The position numbers and the translations under genes were made by a program. Below, in pieces: positions 36,971-46,582 of a DNA stretch of 52,952 nucleotides (positions within the stretch are counted from its first letter, which is position 1; each line of letters opens with the position of its first letter). Source of the stretch: Clostridiales bacterium (GTDB lineage Bacteria; Bacillota; Clostridia; Lachnospirales; Lachnospiraceae); assembly GCA_012520645.1 (NCBI GenBank), contig JAAYNV010000058.1:1-52952 (forward strand), written 5' to 3'. The notes beneath the pieces are model-generated. The model made no database searches. It saw only the letters and a list, made by a program, of their open reading frames with translations, and was not told the DNA's origin.

Positions 36971-37708
36971 TCAATACCCATAGATGTCATATATTTCCTG
37001 CGTATATTTTCCAGGCTCCTCATAAACAATAAGCGGTTTTTCCACCGTCAGTCTGGATTTGCCTCCCCGATTGGCTTCTAAGAGAACCATATTCGGTTCT
37101 TTATCCACAAACGGATATACTAACTGCATTCTCTTAGGCTCCAGACGGTATTTCACCAACGTTGTCATAATCTCAGCCAGCCGAAACGGTCTGTGCACCA
37201 GAAAAAATTTTCCTCCGGGTCTTAGCACCTTCGCCGCCTGACCAATCACATCCTCCAGTGTACAGAGTACTTCATGTCTGGCAATCGCCTTAGGTGCATC
37301 GGGATTTTTCAGTCCATGCTGACCGATCATATACGGTGGATTGCAGGTTACAACATCAAAAGAAGCAGCCCCGAAAATAGCGCCTGCCTCTTTGATATCT
37401 CCCTGTACTATATTGATTTTATTTTCCAATCCATTCATAGCCACGCTGCGTGCGGCCATATCCGCACTTTCAGCCTGTATTTCCAACCCGGTCAGATAAG
37501 AAGCCTTCGTTTTGGCAGAAAGAAGCAGGGGAATGATTCCTGTTCCGGTTCCCAGATCCAGAACACATTCCCCTTCCTTTACCCTTGCAAAACCGGACAA
37601 AAGAACAGCATCCATACCGAAGCAGAATTTCTCCGGATTCTGAATAATGCGGTAGTGATTCCGCTGAAGGTCATCTATGCGTTCATTTTCTTTCAGATCG
37701 ACTTCCAT
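36971..37708 (-). CDS. trmN6: tRNA1(Val) (adenine(37)-N6)-methyltransferase
   Basis: This is a 245-aa Rossmann-fold methyltransferase. The SAM-binding motif is DLGTGTGIIPLLL (51-63), and the N6-adenine catalytic motif NPPY is at 123-126. The N-terminal RNHYRIIQNPEKFCFGMDAVLL is typical of the YfiC/TrmN6 (Bacillus YabB) family. It follows ricT by 14 bases, the order also seen around Bacillus yaaT-yabB. Modification of adenine 37 next to the anticodon is known for the E. coli enzyme and is assumed here. Confidence 0.92.
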   Translation of the reverse strand: MEVDLKENERIDDLQRNHYRIIQNPEKFCFGMDAVLLSGFARVKEGECVLDLGTGTGIIPLLLSAKTKASYLTGLEIQAESADMAARSVAMNGLENKINIVQGDIKEAGAIFGAASFDVVTCNPPYMIGQHGLKNPDAPKAIARHEVLCTLEDVIGQAAKVLRPGGKFFLVHRPFRLAEIMTTLVKYRLEPKRMQLVYPFVDKEPNMVLLEANRGGKSRLTVEKPLIVYEEPGKYTQEIYDIYGY

Positions 37709-37722
37709 ACTGCTCCCTGTCC

Positions 37723-38637
37723 TTACAGATTATTGCTTTCCTGCTTTTCTTTCTTTTCCAACTTCTCCAGTTCCTTTAATTCTTTCATCTCCGCATCAGA
37801 CATTTCCTTCTTTTCTTTTTTATGCTTCCGTTTAAAACGAAGCTGATCCACCCGGTATTCATGGATTTCCTTTTCATCATTCTCTTCCACGATGACCTTG
37901 ACCAGCTGTCTGAGCACGTTAACGCTGTGTACCTCACCCTTTAATCCATCATCCGTCGTCACATAATCTCCCACGTTCGGCAGTTTTCGGTTTAACTCCT
38001 CATAGGTTTCCTCTTCATTCTTTAAGCAGCACATCAATCTGCCACAGACACCGGAAATCTTAGTCGGATTTAAGGACAGATTCTGCTCTTTTGCCATTTT
38101 AATCGACACAGGAGCAAAATCAGACAGATAGCTGTGACAGCATAACGGTCTGCCACAGATGCCGATACCGCCCATGATCTTCGTTTCATCTCTTACACCA
38201 ATCTGGCGCAGTTCAATCCTGGTCTTAAATACACTTGCCAGATCCTTTACCAGTTCACGGAAATCAATTCTTCCATCCGCTGTAAAATAAAACAGAACTT
38301 TATTGTTGTCAAACGTATACTCTGCATCAATAAGCTTCATTTCCAGCCCGTGCTTCTTGATTTTCTCCAGACAGATTTTGAAAGCCTCTCTTTCTTTGAG
38401 CTTATTTGCCTCTTCCTGTGCCTTATCCCGTTCATTGGCGATACGCAGAACCGATTTTAACGGCTGGATCACCTTATCGTCCTCCACCTCTCTCAAATCT
38501 GCAACTACCGTTCCGAATTCCACACCTCTGGCAGTTTCCACGATAACGTTATCGCCCTTTTTAATGTTGAATTTCCCCGGATTAAAAAAATAAATTTTCC
38601 CGGCTGTTCTGAATCGTACACCGATTACTTTTGTCAT
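37723..38637 (-). CDS. ricT: PSP1-domain protein RicT (YaaT)
   Basis: This is a 304-aa protein. The PSP1 C-terminal domain has the conserved cysteines Cys161, Cys166, Cys167 (GICGRPLCCHSYL) and Cys198, Cys203, Cys204 (GVCGRLMCC). In Bacillus, RicT with RicA and RicF binds iron-sulfur clusters and works with RNase Y in mRNA maturation; it also affects competence and sporulation. The C-terminus is a long Lys/Glu-rich helix. Its start overlaps the holB stop (TAATG), so the two are translationally linked. ricA and ricF are not in the window. Confidence 0.93.
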   Translation of the reverse strand: MTKVIGVRFRTAGKIYFFNPGKFNIKKGDNVIVETARGVEFGTVVADLREVEDDKVIQPLKSVLRIANERDKAQEEANKLKEREAFKICLEKIKKHGLEMKLIDAEYTFDNNKVLFYFTADGRIDFRELVKDLASVFKTRIELRQIGVRDETKIMGGIGICGRPLCCHSYLSDFAPVSIKMAKEQNLSLNPTKISGVCGRLMCCLKNEEETYEELNRKLPNVGDYVTTDDGLKGEVHSVNVLRQLVKVIVEENDEKEIHEYRVDQLRFKRKHKKEKKEMSDAEMKELKELEKLEKKEKQESNNL

Positions 38638-39629
38638 TATGAGTTCTCCTTTATTGTCAGCAAAAGCAATTCCATCGTCAGATCAAAATTGACATTTGCA
38701 TTCAGCCTGTTTTTGGCCTTTTCCATGGCATCAATGATTTTTTCGATACCTTCATAGGCAGATTTATTCGCTGCCTTTCTAATATACTGTATTTCCTCTT
38801 TAAAAATCAAGTGATTGGCATCATTTGTTGCCTTAAACAGCAGCACATCCCGATACCATACTGATAAAATATCCAGATAATCGTTGACATCAATCTTGTA
38901 TTCCAGAATTTTTTTGATGGCTGCCGTGATTTCACTGATTTCCATTTCATCAATGTATTTTAATAATGTAATGGCTTCTTCCCGGATATTGTCAAATTCC
39001 TCGCTGGCAGCTAACATCTTTGCCTTGCCGATATTTCCTCTTGCAAATGCCACACATACCTTTGCCTTATAGTCCGGTATTTCCAGTTCTTCCATCAAAA
39101 ACTGTTTCACCTTCTCATCCGCTACCGGCTTCATATTCAACACGACACACCGGCTCAGAATCGTGGGTAAAAGTGCATCCACATTCGTTGTAAGCAGCAG
39201 AATGACCGCATATTCCGGCGGTTCCTCCAATGTTTTCAATAAGGCATTCTGTGCCTGTGCCGTCATTTTCTCTGCCTCGTTCATAATATAAATCTTTCGC
39301 GGTGAACTGTACGGTTTGATCGCAATATCACCGTTGATCTGGCTGCGGATATCCTCCACACCGATCGTATTGGGCTTTTCATGTGTCACACGGATAATAT
39401 CCGGCTGATTGCGTGATAATGCCTGTTTACAGGAATGACATTCCTGACACGGTTCCTCCCCGCCCTGCTCACATTGCAGCGCCATTGCAAATATCTGCGC
39501 AATAAACTCCTTGCCACAACTGCGTTCCCCATTGATGATATAGGCATGTGATACCTTATTCATACGAATAGCGGTCTGCAAATGTTCCTTTAACTGTTCC
39601 TGTCCGACGATATCTTTAAATGCTGCCAT
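38637..39629 (-). CDS. holB: DNA polymerase III delta' subunit
   Basis: This is a 330-aa AAA+-like clamp-loader subunit. It has HAYIINGERSCGKEFIA as a degenerate Walker A, the zinc-binding Cys53, Cys61, Cys64 and Cys67, IYIMNEAEKMTAQAQNALLKTLEEPPEYAVILLLTTN, and the sensor-1/SRC region (LPTILSRC). Loss of a working Walker A is normal in delta'. It assembles with DnaX and HolA to load the beta clamp. It lies between yaaR and ricT, as in Bacillus. Confidence 0.94.
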   Translation of the reverse strand: MAAFKDIVGQEQLKEHLQTAIRMNKVSHAYIINGERSCGKEFIAQIFAMALQCEQGGEEPCQECHSCKQALSRNQPDIIRVTHEKPNTIGVEDIRSQINGDIAIKPYSSPRKIYIMNEAEKMTAQAQNALLKTLEEPPEYAVILLLTTNVDALLPTILSRCVVLNMKPVADEKVKQFLMEELEIPDYKAKVCVAFARGNIGKAKMLAASEEFDNIREEAITLLKYIDEMEISEITAAIKKILEYKIDVNDYLDILSVWYRDVLLFKATNDANHLIFKEEIQYIRKAANKSAYEGIEKIIDAMEKAKNRLNANVNFDLTMELLLLTIKENS

Positions 39630-39690
39630 GATCCGTCCACCTCTTTTCTTCTCTTTATGACCTATGTGTTTTCAGAGTCTGAAATGTCTG

Positions 39691-40131
39691 TTATGTGAAA
39701 ATATCCAACAGCAGACCCCTGATCTCTCCGATTTTATTTAAGATCGTAATATGATCCTTTTCATCCTTTACTAACTCCTGTGCCAGTTCATCTAATGTCT
39801 CATCTACCAGACGGATAATACCATATACTCTGTGCCGCCCTCTTCTATCCAGAAAATTCTCTCTGGAAAAGGAATGCGAACGACTCACAACTTCATTAAA
39901 AAACTCTTTGATCAGTCCGCGATAACGTTTCATATCACGAATATCCATCTTTTTGGATATGCGGTCACCCTGCCTCGTAATTTCTTCCATCATCAGGTTC
40001 AGGCGTGCCTGTAAACCTTCCTCTTCGACCCGGCTTGCCAAGGTGAACTTAAATGTCCCGTCTGTCTGTTCCGGCTGTCTCTGCTGTTCTATCTGCTGCG
40101 CCTGTAATGTCTGGTTTACCTTGATGTCCAC
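39691..40131 (-). CDS. yaaR: YaaR family protein (DUF327)
   Basis: A mostly helical 146-aa protein. It shows the family signature [32 protein letters not shown] and [27 protein letters not shown]. The function is unknown, although the gene is conserved next to holB across Firmicutes. The start is a GTG at 40131 with a G-rich site (GAGGGGG) 8 bases upstream, only 4 bases after the stop of the guanylate-kinase-like gene. The Gln-rich N-terminal 25 residues look disordered. Confidence 0.9.
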   Translation of the reverse strand: MDIKVNQTLQAQQIEQQRQPEQTDGTFKFTLASRVEEEGLQARLNLMMEEITRQGDRISKKMDIRDMKRYRGLIKEFFNEVVSRSHSFSRENFLDRRGRHRVYGIIRLVDETLDELAQELVKDEKDHITILNKIGEIRGLLLDIFT

Positions 40132-40135
40132 GCAC

Positions 40136-40732
40136 CTACCCCCTCTTTGTCTGGCTATTTACATATGCCCTTATTTCCTGAAGGCAGGTTTCCAGATCAT
40201 TATTTTCAAAACGTCTGTCAATTCCCGCTTCCTTTATCTTTTCTTCAGCAAAATCCTCACTATCTGCAAGGAATCTGCGGCATAGTTCATCATATTTGGG
40301 TGGTTCCTGCAGCCGTTCCCTGTCCAGTGCCCTCTGCAGTCGTTCACCATCCTCCAGTTCCACATAAATCGGTACCAGATGTTCTGTTCCGAAATACACC
40401 TTGCTCTTATTATAAGATTCCAATGTACCAATAATCAAGTAATCATTTTCTTCCAGATTAATCTGACCATCATCCGCCGTAAAATAGTACCAGACACCCA
40501 TACAGGTATCATACGCGCGCAGTTCGATCAGCCTTCCGCTCTCCCGAATGGCATTCAATCCGGCTTCATCTGTAAAGTGATACGCTACCCCCTCTTTTTC
40601 ACCCGCCCGGATCGGTCTTGTCGTATACATGACCACCGGACAAAGCCTGAGTGCTTCATCCTCCATCAGCCGGCTATAGATTGTATCCTTTCCGGTAGAA
40701 CTCTTTCCCATCAGGTAAAATATTTTTCCCAT
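40136..40732 (-). CDS. guanylate kinase-like P-loop protein
   Basis: About 198 aa from the ATG at 40732. It has a P-loop GKSSTGKDT (10-18), [21 protein letters not shown] as in the GMP-binding region of guanylate kinases, and a lid with [11 protein letters not shown]. It is more divergent than a housekeeping Gmk (usual P-loop GPSGSGKST) and may have another nucleotide or a regulatory role. It lies where Bacillus has tmk (thymidylate kinase), before yaaR and holB. It starts directly after the glpK stop. The longer frame to 40786 lies inside glpK and is unlikely. Confidence 0.8.
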   Translation of the reverse strand: MGKIFYLMGKSSTGKDTIYSRLMEDEALRLCPVVMYTTRPIRAGEKEGVAYHFTDEAGLNAIRESGRLIELRAYDTCMGVWYYFTADDGQINLEENDYLIIGTLESYNKSKVYFGTEHLVPIYVELEDGERLQRALDRERLQEPPKYDELCRRFLADSEDFAEEKIKEAGIDRRFENNDLETCLQEIRAYVNSQTKRG

Positions 40733-40734
40733 CC

Positions 40735-42234
40735 TCACTCGTCCTGCTTTGCATAGAGCCTTGCACAGCGCACTGCCCTTTTCCATCCTTTTATTTTTTC
40801 CTTGCGGTCGAATAGATCCATGCCGGGAACAAAAGTCTTAGAGAGCTCCCAATTCGCTTTTATATCCTCTTCATTCTTCCAAAAGCCTGTGGCGATTCCC
40901 GCCAGATATGCCGCCCCAAGTGCCGTTGTTTCGATGCACTCCGGCCGGATGACGCTGCTCTGTAACAGATCTGCCTGAAACTGCATCAGAAAATCATTGG
41001 CACTGGCACCGCCATCGACTTTCAGATCCCGGATCGTCACTTCCGCATCCTTCTGCATTGCCTCGATGACCTCATAGGTCTGATATGCCAGTGATTCCAA
41101 TACCGCCCGGATAAAATGCTCCTTTTTCGTCCCCCTGGTCAGCCCTACGATCATGCCTCTTGCATGTGGCTCCCAATATGGTGCACCCAATCCCGTAAAC
41201 GCAGGTACTACATAAACACCATCCGTATCCTCTACCGCACGGGCATATCTCTCCGACTGCGGAGCGCTTTTTAACATCCGCATCTCATCCCGAAGCCATT
41301 GCAGAGCTGCACCTGCCACAAACACGCTGCCTTCTAACGCATACTGAATCTCACCTGTCCCGCTGGCAGCAATCGTAGTCAAAAGCCCGTTTCTGGACCG
41401 AATTGGCTCGTTTCCGGTATTCATCAGTAGAAAACAGCCTGTACCATAGGTGTTTTTTACATCCCCTTTATCAAAGCAGCATTGCCCAAACAATGCCGCC
41501 TGCTGGTCGCCTGCTACTCCAGCGATCGGAATTTCTCCACCCAGTACCGTTTCATCCGTATATCCGTAAATACAGCTTGACGGCTTAACCTCCGGCAACA
41601 TGGAAACCGGAATGTCAAACTTTTCAAGCAGCTCCTCATCCCATTCCAGCGTGTGTATATTAAAAAGCATGGTACGCGACGCATTCGTATAATCCGTCAC
41701 GAATACCTTTCCTCTGGTCAGATTCCAGATCAGCCACGTGTCCACCGTACCAAACAGAAGCTCTCCTGCCTCCGCCTGTTCCCTTGCACCCTCTGTATGA
41801 TCCAGAATCCATTTGATCTTTGTACCGCTGAAATAGGCATCCGGTATCAGCCCGGTCTTTTCCTGTATAACCCTGTCATAACCTTCCTTTTTCAGCTTTT
41901 CTATGCTATCAGCAGTTCTTCTGCACTGCCACACAATTGCACGATATACAGGCTTTCCTGTATGCCGGTTCCATACAATCGTTGTCTCTCTCTGATTGGT
42001 AATGCCGACCGCGGCAATTTCTTCCTGAGAGGCTCCAATCTTTCCCATTGCCTCCACTGCTACACAAAGCTGGGAAGACCATATCTCAAGCGGATCCTGC
42101 TCCACCCATCCTGCCCTTGGATAAAACTGTGTAAATTCTTTCTGTGCTATGGAGCACATTTTTCCTGTCCGGTCAAACAAAATACATCTGGAACTGGTCG
42201 TTCCCTGATCCAATGCCATTACATATTTCTTCAT
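40735..42234 (-). CDS. glpK: glycerol kinase
   Basis: FGGY-family kinase of about 499 aa that phosphorylates glycerol to sn-glycerol-3-phosphate. Landmarks are [48 protein letters not shown], the substrate-site [29 protein letters not shown] and [16 protein letters not shown]. The start is the ATG at 42234 (GGGAGG, 8-base spacing). The longer frame runs through the promoter. No glpF or glpD is adjacent. It has its own promoter and is separated from the MFS gene by a terminator. Confidence 0.95.
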   Translation of the reverse strand: MKKYVMALDQGTTSSRCILFDRTGKMCSIAQKEFTQFYPRAGWVEQDPLEIWSSQLCVAVEAMGKIGASQEEIAAVGITNQRETTIVWNRHTGKPVYRAIVWQCRRTADSIEKLKKEGYDRVIQEKTGLIPDAYFSGTKIKWILDHTEGAREQAEAGELLFGTVDTWLIWNLTRGKVFVTDYTNASRTMLFNIHTLEWDEELLEKFDIPVSMLPEVKPSSCIYGYTDETVLGGEIPIAGVAGDQQAALFGQCCFDKGDVKNTYGTGCFLLMNTGNEPIRSRNGLLTTIAASGTGEIQYALEGSVFVAGAALQWLRDEMRMLKSAPQSERYARAVEDTDGVYVVPAFTGLGAPYWEPHARGMIVGLTRGTKKEHFIRAVLESLAYQTYEVIEAMQKDAEVTIRDLKVDGGASANDFLMQFQADLLQSSVIRPECIETTALGAAYLAGIATGFWKNEEDIKANWELSKTFVPGMDLFDRKEKIKGWKRAVRCARLYAKQDE

Positions 42235-42288
42235 GTATATATCCTCCCAGCCAATCCATGCCCCAAAAGCCCAGATACCGATATTCTT

Positions 42289-42317
42289 ATTATACTTCAC
42301 AACCCTTATAAAAACAA
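42289..42317 (-). promoter_or_regulatory. promoter of glpK
   Basis: On the minus strand: TTGTTT (42317-42312), 17 bp, TATAAT (42294-42289), about 55 bases before the start codon and just after the MFS terminator. It may also serve the downstream yaaR-holB-ricT genes. Confidence 0.65.
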
Positions 42318-42373
42318 TAAGCTACAGTAAAGAGTCCGTCTATGGTTTTTCTGCGCAAACGCCGGTCATAAAA

Positions 42374-42398
42374 AGCCCACAGGCTGCACCTGTGGGCT
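42374..42398 (-). terminator. terminator after the MFS transporter
   Basis: AGCCCACAGG (42374-42383) pairs perfectly with CCTGTGGGCT (42389-42398) around a 5-base loop, followed on the minus strand by TTTTTATG. It begins about 19 bases after the MFS stop. Confidence 0.9.
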
Positions 42399-42416
42399 GA
42401 TACCTTTCCTGTCATT

Positions 42417-43619
42417 CTATTTACCGCTGTCAGCAAAACTCCTTTTTTCACCCAACATCTGCCATGCGATTCCTGAAATAAGCAGCACCGGAAATACAAC
42501 GGCTGCAAGAATTCCGGACTTTAAATTATCTCCCGCAAGACCGGAAATCCGCCCTACCACCGTCGGTCCCATGGAACAGCCCAGATCCCCTGCCAGCGCG
42601 AGAAAAGCAAACATCATCGTTCCCCCGCGTCTGATGGCTGCAGAAGATACACTGAACACACCCGGCCAGAAAATACCTACGGAAAATCCGCAGATTCCAC
42701 AGCCAATCAGTCCAAGTGCCGGCAATCCGCTTAAGGAAATCAAAAGATAGCTTGCCACGCAAAGCACTCCGCTTCCTAAAATCGCCTTCTGAATCGGAAT
42801 CCGCTCTCCCATCCTGCCGTATAAGGTACGGGAAAGTCCCATCATAATAGCAAATACCATCGGTCCAAGCAGATCTCCAAGCGTTTTTGTGATTCCAAGC
42901 TCTTTTTCTGCCAGCGCGGAAGCCCACTGACTCACCGCCTGCTCACTGGCTCCGGCACATACCATCAAAAGCACCATCAGCCAGAAGATCTTATTCATCA
43001 GAAGTTCCTTGATCGTCAGTCCTGTCTCACCCTCTTCGATCAGATTTGCAATCGGAACGCGGGTAAAAAATATCGCATTGAGAAACGGAATCACCGCCCA
43101 GCACGCTGCCGCAATCTTCCAGTTCTTAATTCCAAACACCGTAAAAAAGATTGTAGACAGTAAAACCACTCCCACATGTCCCCAACAGTAAAAAGAATGC
43201 AGCAGACTCATGGCAGACTCCTTATTATCGCTCGGACATGCCTCTACAATAGGACTGACAAGTACCTCCAACAGACCTCCGCCCAGGGCATAGATCATAA
43301 CAGCTATTAACAGTCCCGTAAACGGATCTGCAAAAAGATCCGGCAGAATCACCAGCGATACCAGACCGGCAGCCGCAAAAATATGCGCTGCCACAATCGA
43401 TATCCGGTAGCCAATCTTGTCAATAAAGCCTGCTGATACAAAATCAATCACCAGCTGCAATCCAAAATTAAATGTCACCAGAAAGGTAATCTTGGACAGG
43501 GGAATCCCATAAGCTGACTGAAAGGTCAGAAACAGCAGCGGCACAAAGTTATTGACAATAGCCTGCACAATATAACCGACAAAGCAGGCATACATCGTCT
43601 TTTGATAATCCTTCTTCAT
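42417..43619 (-). CDS. MFS transporter (FucP/sugar-porter-like)
   Basis: A 400-aa protein with twelve predicted membrane helices. It has FLVTFNFGLQLVIDFVSAGFIDKIGYR in the first cytoplasmic loop, and GGGLLEVLVSPIVEACPSDNKESAMSLLHSFYCWGHVG, which resembles FucP/glucose-galactose porters. The C-terminal half has FSVGIFWPGVFSVSSAAIRRGGTMMFAFLALAGDLG. The substrate is not deducible. The gene lies between pyruvate kinase (27-base gap) and its terminator, which suggests it is cotranscribed with the glycolytic gene. Confidence 0.85.
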   Translation of the reverse strand: MKKDYQKTMYACFVGYIVQAIVNNFVPLLFLTFQSAYGIPLSKITFLVTFNFGLQLVIDFVSAGFIDKIGYRISIVAAHIFAAAGLVSLVILPDLFADPFTGLLIAVMIYALGGGLLEVLVSPIVEACPSDNKESAMSLLHSFYCWGHVGVVLLSTIFFTVFGIKNWKIAAACWAVIPFLNAIFFTRVPIANLIEEGETGLTIKELLMNKIFWLMVLLMVCAGASEQAVSQWASALAEKELGITKTLGDLLGPMVFAIMMGLSRTLYGRMGERIPIQKAILGSGVLCVASYLLISLSGLPALGLIGCGICGFSVGIFWPGVFSVSSAAIRRGGTMMFAFLALAGDLGCSMGPTVVGRISGLAGDNLKSGILAAVVFPVLLISGIAWQMLGEKRSFADSGK

Positions 43620-43646
43620 TTCAACCTCTTTTGTATATACTCTGTC

Positions 43647-45065
43647 TTATTCCACTTCAATCACACGAATCATATTTGTTCTTCCCGGTACAGCTACCGG
43701 TACGCCGGCTGTCAGTACGACTGTATCACCGCTCTTGATAAGCTTTGCCTTCTTGGCTGCATGTACTGCTTCATCAAACAGGGCTTCCGTCGTCTCTTCT
43801 CTGGTCATTAATACCGGAGATACTCCCCAGCTTAACGCCATCTGTCTGCATACCCGGGGATTAACGCTGCAGCCGATAATACGGCAGCCCGGCTTATATC
43901 TGGATACCATTTCTGCCGTAAACCCGGACATGGTAACGGTAATGATTGCGTCTGCATTCAGCTCCATGGCCGTGGAACAGGTTGCATAGGAAATGGCACT
44001 CGTGATATCCATTTTTTCATTTTTCATCTTATAACGAATCATACGGGAATGATAATCAATATCGGCTTCTGCCCGTTCTGCAATTCTTGCCATCGTTTTT
44101 ACCGCTTCTACCGGATACAGCCCTGCTGCACTCTCACCGGAAAGCATAATAGCCGTTGTACCATCATAGATCGCATTCGCTACATCCGTTGCTTCTGCTC
44201 TTGTCGGTCTGGGGTTTTTCATCATGGAATCCAGCATCTGTGTCGCCGTGATGACATGTTTGCCCTTCATAACAGCCTTCTTAATCATCTTCTTCTGCAA
44301 AATCGGAACATCTTCCAATGGAATTTCCACTCCCATGTCTCCACGGGCTACCATAATACCGTCCGCTACATCAATGATATCGTCGATGTTTTCAATACCC
44401 TGTTCATTCTCAATTTTGGCAATGATCTTCATCGTACTCTTATGCGCATCCAAAATCTTTCTAATTTCCAAAATATCTTCTTTTGTTCTTGTAAAGGATG
44501 CCGCAATAAAGTCAAATCCCATCTGAATACCAAACAGAATATCTCCCATATCTTTCTCACTGATAAACGGCATGGAAAGTTTGGCTCCCGGTACATTCAC
44601 TCCCTTATGGTTCGATACCGGACCACCGTTGACTACTTTACAGACAATATCTGTTTCCGTAATTTCCTCTACGATCATTTCGATCAGACCATCATCGATC
44701 AGGATAGACATGCCTTCCTTTACATCATTGCGGAGATTTTTGTAGGTAATGGTAGCGCGCTCTGCCGTACCCAGAATTTCCTCTGTAGTCAGGCGGAAAA
44801 TCTTTCCCGATTCAAGCTGCGTTTTTCCATCTGCAAAATCTCCCAGACGGATTTCCGGTCCTTTTGTATCCAATAAAGTCGCCACCGGAAGGTTTAACTC
44901 CTGGCTGACCTTTATTACATTCGCAAATTTCCCCTTCTGCTCCTCATGGGAACCATGGGAAAAATTAAACCTTGCTACATTCATACCTGCTAACATTAAT
45001 TCCTTCAGCTTCTCCTCATTCTGGGATGCTGGTCCAATGGTACAAATAATTTTGGTTTTTCTCAT
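43647..45065 (-). CDS. pyk: pyruvate kinase
   Basis: Final ATP-forming step of glycolysis, phosphoenolpyruvate to pyruvate. The 472-aa protein has KIICTIGPAS, ARFNFSHGSHEEQ, LLDTKGPEIRLG, the active-site IIAKIENEQGIENIDDI, VARGDMGVEIP, HVITATQMLDSMMKNPRPTRAEATDVANAI and the C-terminal allosteric domain. It lacks the extra PEP-utiliser-like domain found in Bacillus-type enzymes of about 585 aa. It follows the decarboxylase gene by 27 bases on the same strand. Confidence 0.95.
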   Translation of the reverse strand: MRKTKIICTIGPASQNEEKLKELMLAGMNVARFNFSHGSHEEQKGKFANVIKVSQELNLPVATLLDTKGPEIRLGDFADGKTQLESGKIFRLTTEEILGTAERATITYKNLRNDVKEGMSILIDDGLIEMIVEEITETDIVCKVVNGGPVSNHKGVNVPGAKLSMPFISEKDMGDILFGIQMGFDFIAASFTRTKEDILEIRKILDAHKSTMKIIAKIENEQGIENIDDIIDVADGIMVARGDMGVEIPLEDVPILQKKMIKKAVMKGKHVITATQMLDSMMKNPRPTRAEATDVANAIYDGTTAIMLSGESAAGLYPVEAVKTMARIAERAEADIDYHSRMIRYKMKNEKMDITSAISYATCSTAMELNADAIITVTMSGFTAEMVSRYKPGCRIIGCSVNPRVCRQMALSWGVSPVLMTREETTEALFDEAVHAAKKAKLIKSGDTVVLTAGVPVAVPGRTNMIRVIEVE

Positions 45066-45092
45066 AAAATAGATGTTTCTCCTTTTTGATTC

Positions 45093-46577
45093 TTATACTC
45101 TGCTATGATTAACACCCTGTATAACGGGAATTAACGCCTCATCCATTCTTTGGATTCCCTGCACATTCAAATCCTGTAACAGACATCCGTTCACAAATTC
45201 AATAAAATCCTCTGTAATTTCTTCCCCCGGTACAAGCAATGGGATCCCCGGCGGATATAAATTCACGATACCTGCTGCAATCCTTCCTTGGGACTGTTTA
45301 AGCAGTATCCATTCCTTCTGTGCATTCTGCGCCTCAAAAGCTTTCATTCTGACCGGATTGAGCACGTTGTAACAAGGTACACGCCATCCTTCCGAAAGTC
45401 TGCTGCACTCCGCAAAATCGGCTTTCTCCCATTTCCGATCCATTTCAATCAATGCTTCGCCCAAACGGTCAAATCCCTCTTTCGCATCCATGATCGTCAG
45501 CATGGCAAGTGCATAAGATGCTGCAGACATCTCCATTTGTAAATGATACTTCATGCGAAGTTCATCGTAAAGTTCTTTGCCGTTTATTAGCGGATTCTTA
45601 ACAGATATTACCAGTTTTCCCCTGTCGGCATCCTTTATACCATAGTGTTTCCAGTTCCGGCAGTCCTTTTCGGATCCGTATATATGCAGAACCGACAGTT
45701 CTTCTGCTACTTCATCCAATTGTGACCGATATTTTCGAAACCGCTTCGCCAGTTCTCTTCCGTCTTTTGAAAGCAGACGGAAGCATTCATCCATTCCGCT
45801 CATCAATATATAAGAAGGACTTGAAGTCTGGAATATACGCAGATATCTCTCTGTCTTTTCTATATCTGCCAGGGATCCGTTTACATGCAAAAGCGCTGTC
45901 TGCGTTGGCGCGGGCAGCGTTTTATGTATACTTTGAATGACAAAATCCGCACCACAGGCGACTGCCGTATCATATTCTGGAAACAACGGCAAATGCGCCC
46001 CGTGCGCTTCATCTACGATAACCGGAATGTTTTTGGAATGAGAAACTTTCACAATTTCCCTAATATCGGACATCATACCATCATATGTGGGAGATGTCAA
46101 AAAAACTGCTTTCACACCCTCTTCCTGTTCCAGTATCCGTCCCACCTCTTTCGGACAAATACCTCCTGCAAATCCGTATTCCGCCACGATTTCGGGCATG
46201 ATATATACCGGCTCCATCTTCCCAAGATAGAGCGCATGATATGCCGATCGATGGGCATTACGCCCAATCAGTACCTTACCGCCGCAGTCCGCACATGCCA
46301 TCAGTGCGCTGAGCACACCGCAGCTGCTGCCATTTACCAGAAAATAGGTCCTTTCGGATCCGTAAAATGCGGCAGCACGTTCCATGGATTCCTTTAATAT
46401 TCCCTCCGGTTCATGGAGATTGTCAAAGCCATCTATTTCCGTAATGTCAATTTCATAAAGGGCATCTAACGGATGCCCTTTCATATTACGCTTATGACCG
46501 GGCATATGATACGGATAATAATCCGAATCTGCAAGTGCCCGCAATTTTTCATACAGATAATTCGTCGAATTCTTCAT
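45093..46577 (-). CDS. Orn/Lys/Arg decarboxylase family protein (YaaO-like)
   Basis: PLP enzyme of 494 aa with fold-type I. The N-terminal YPYHMPGHKR and the DITEIDGFDNLHEPEG motif are typical. VDEAHGAH carries the PLP-contacting Asp189, and SIHKTLPAPTQTALLH carries Lys219, which forms the Schiff base. The C-terminal domain has YPPGIPLLVPGEEI. The family includes lysine, ornithine and arginine decarboxylases for polyamine synthesis, and the substrate cannot be set by eye. In Bacillus the homologue yaaO lies beside tmk-yaaR-holB. Confidence 0.9.
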   Translation of the reverse strand: MKNSTNYLYEKLRALADSDYYPYHMPGHKRNMKGHPLDALYEIDITEIDGFDNLHEPEGILKESMERAAAFYGSERTYFLVNGSSCGVLSALMACADCGGKVLIGRNAHRSAYHALYLGKMEPVYIMPEIVAEYGFAGGICPKEVGRILEQEEGVKAVFLTSPTYDGMMSDIREIVKVSHSKNIPVIVDEAHGAHLPLFPEYDTAVACGADFVIQSIHKTLPAPTQTALLHVNGSLADIEKTERYLRIFQTSSPSYILMSGMDECFRLLSKDGRELAKRFRKYRSQLDEVAEELSVLHIYGSEKDCRNWKHYGIKDADRGKLVISVKNPLINGKELYDELRMKYHLQMEMSAASYALAMLTIMDAKEGFDRLGEALIEMDRKWEKADFAECSRLSEGWRVPCYNVLNPVRMKAFEAQNAQKEWILLKQSQGRIAAGIVNLYPPGIPLLVPGEEITEDFIEFVNGCLLQDLNVQGIQRMDEALIPVIQGVNHSRV

Positions 46578-46582
46578 TCTAC

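Noticed and set aside
41653-42330. 225-codon plus-strand frame opposite glpK
   Set aside because: Antisense to a certain glycerol kinase gene; no recognisable protein features.
44049-44876. 275-codon plus-strand open frame opposite pyruvate kinase
   Set aside because: It is rich in Cys, His, Arg and Phe with no domain-like pattern and no ribosome site, and lies fully antisense to pyk. It is a shadow frame.
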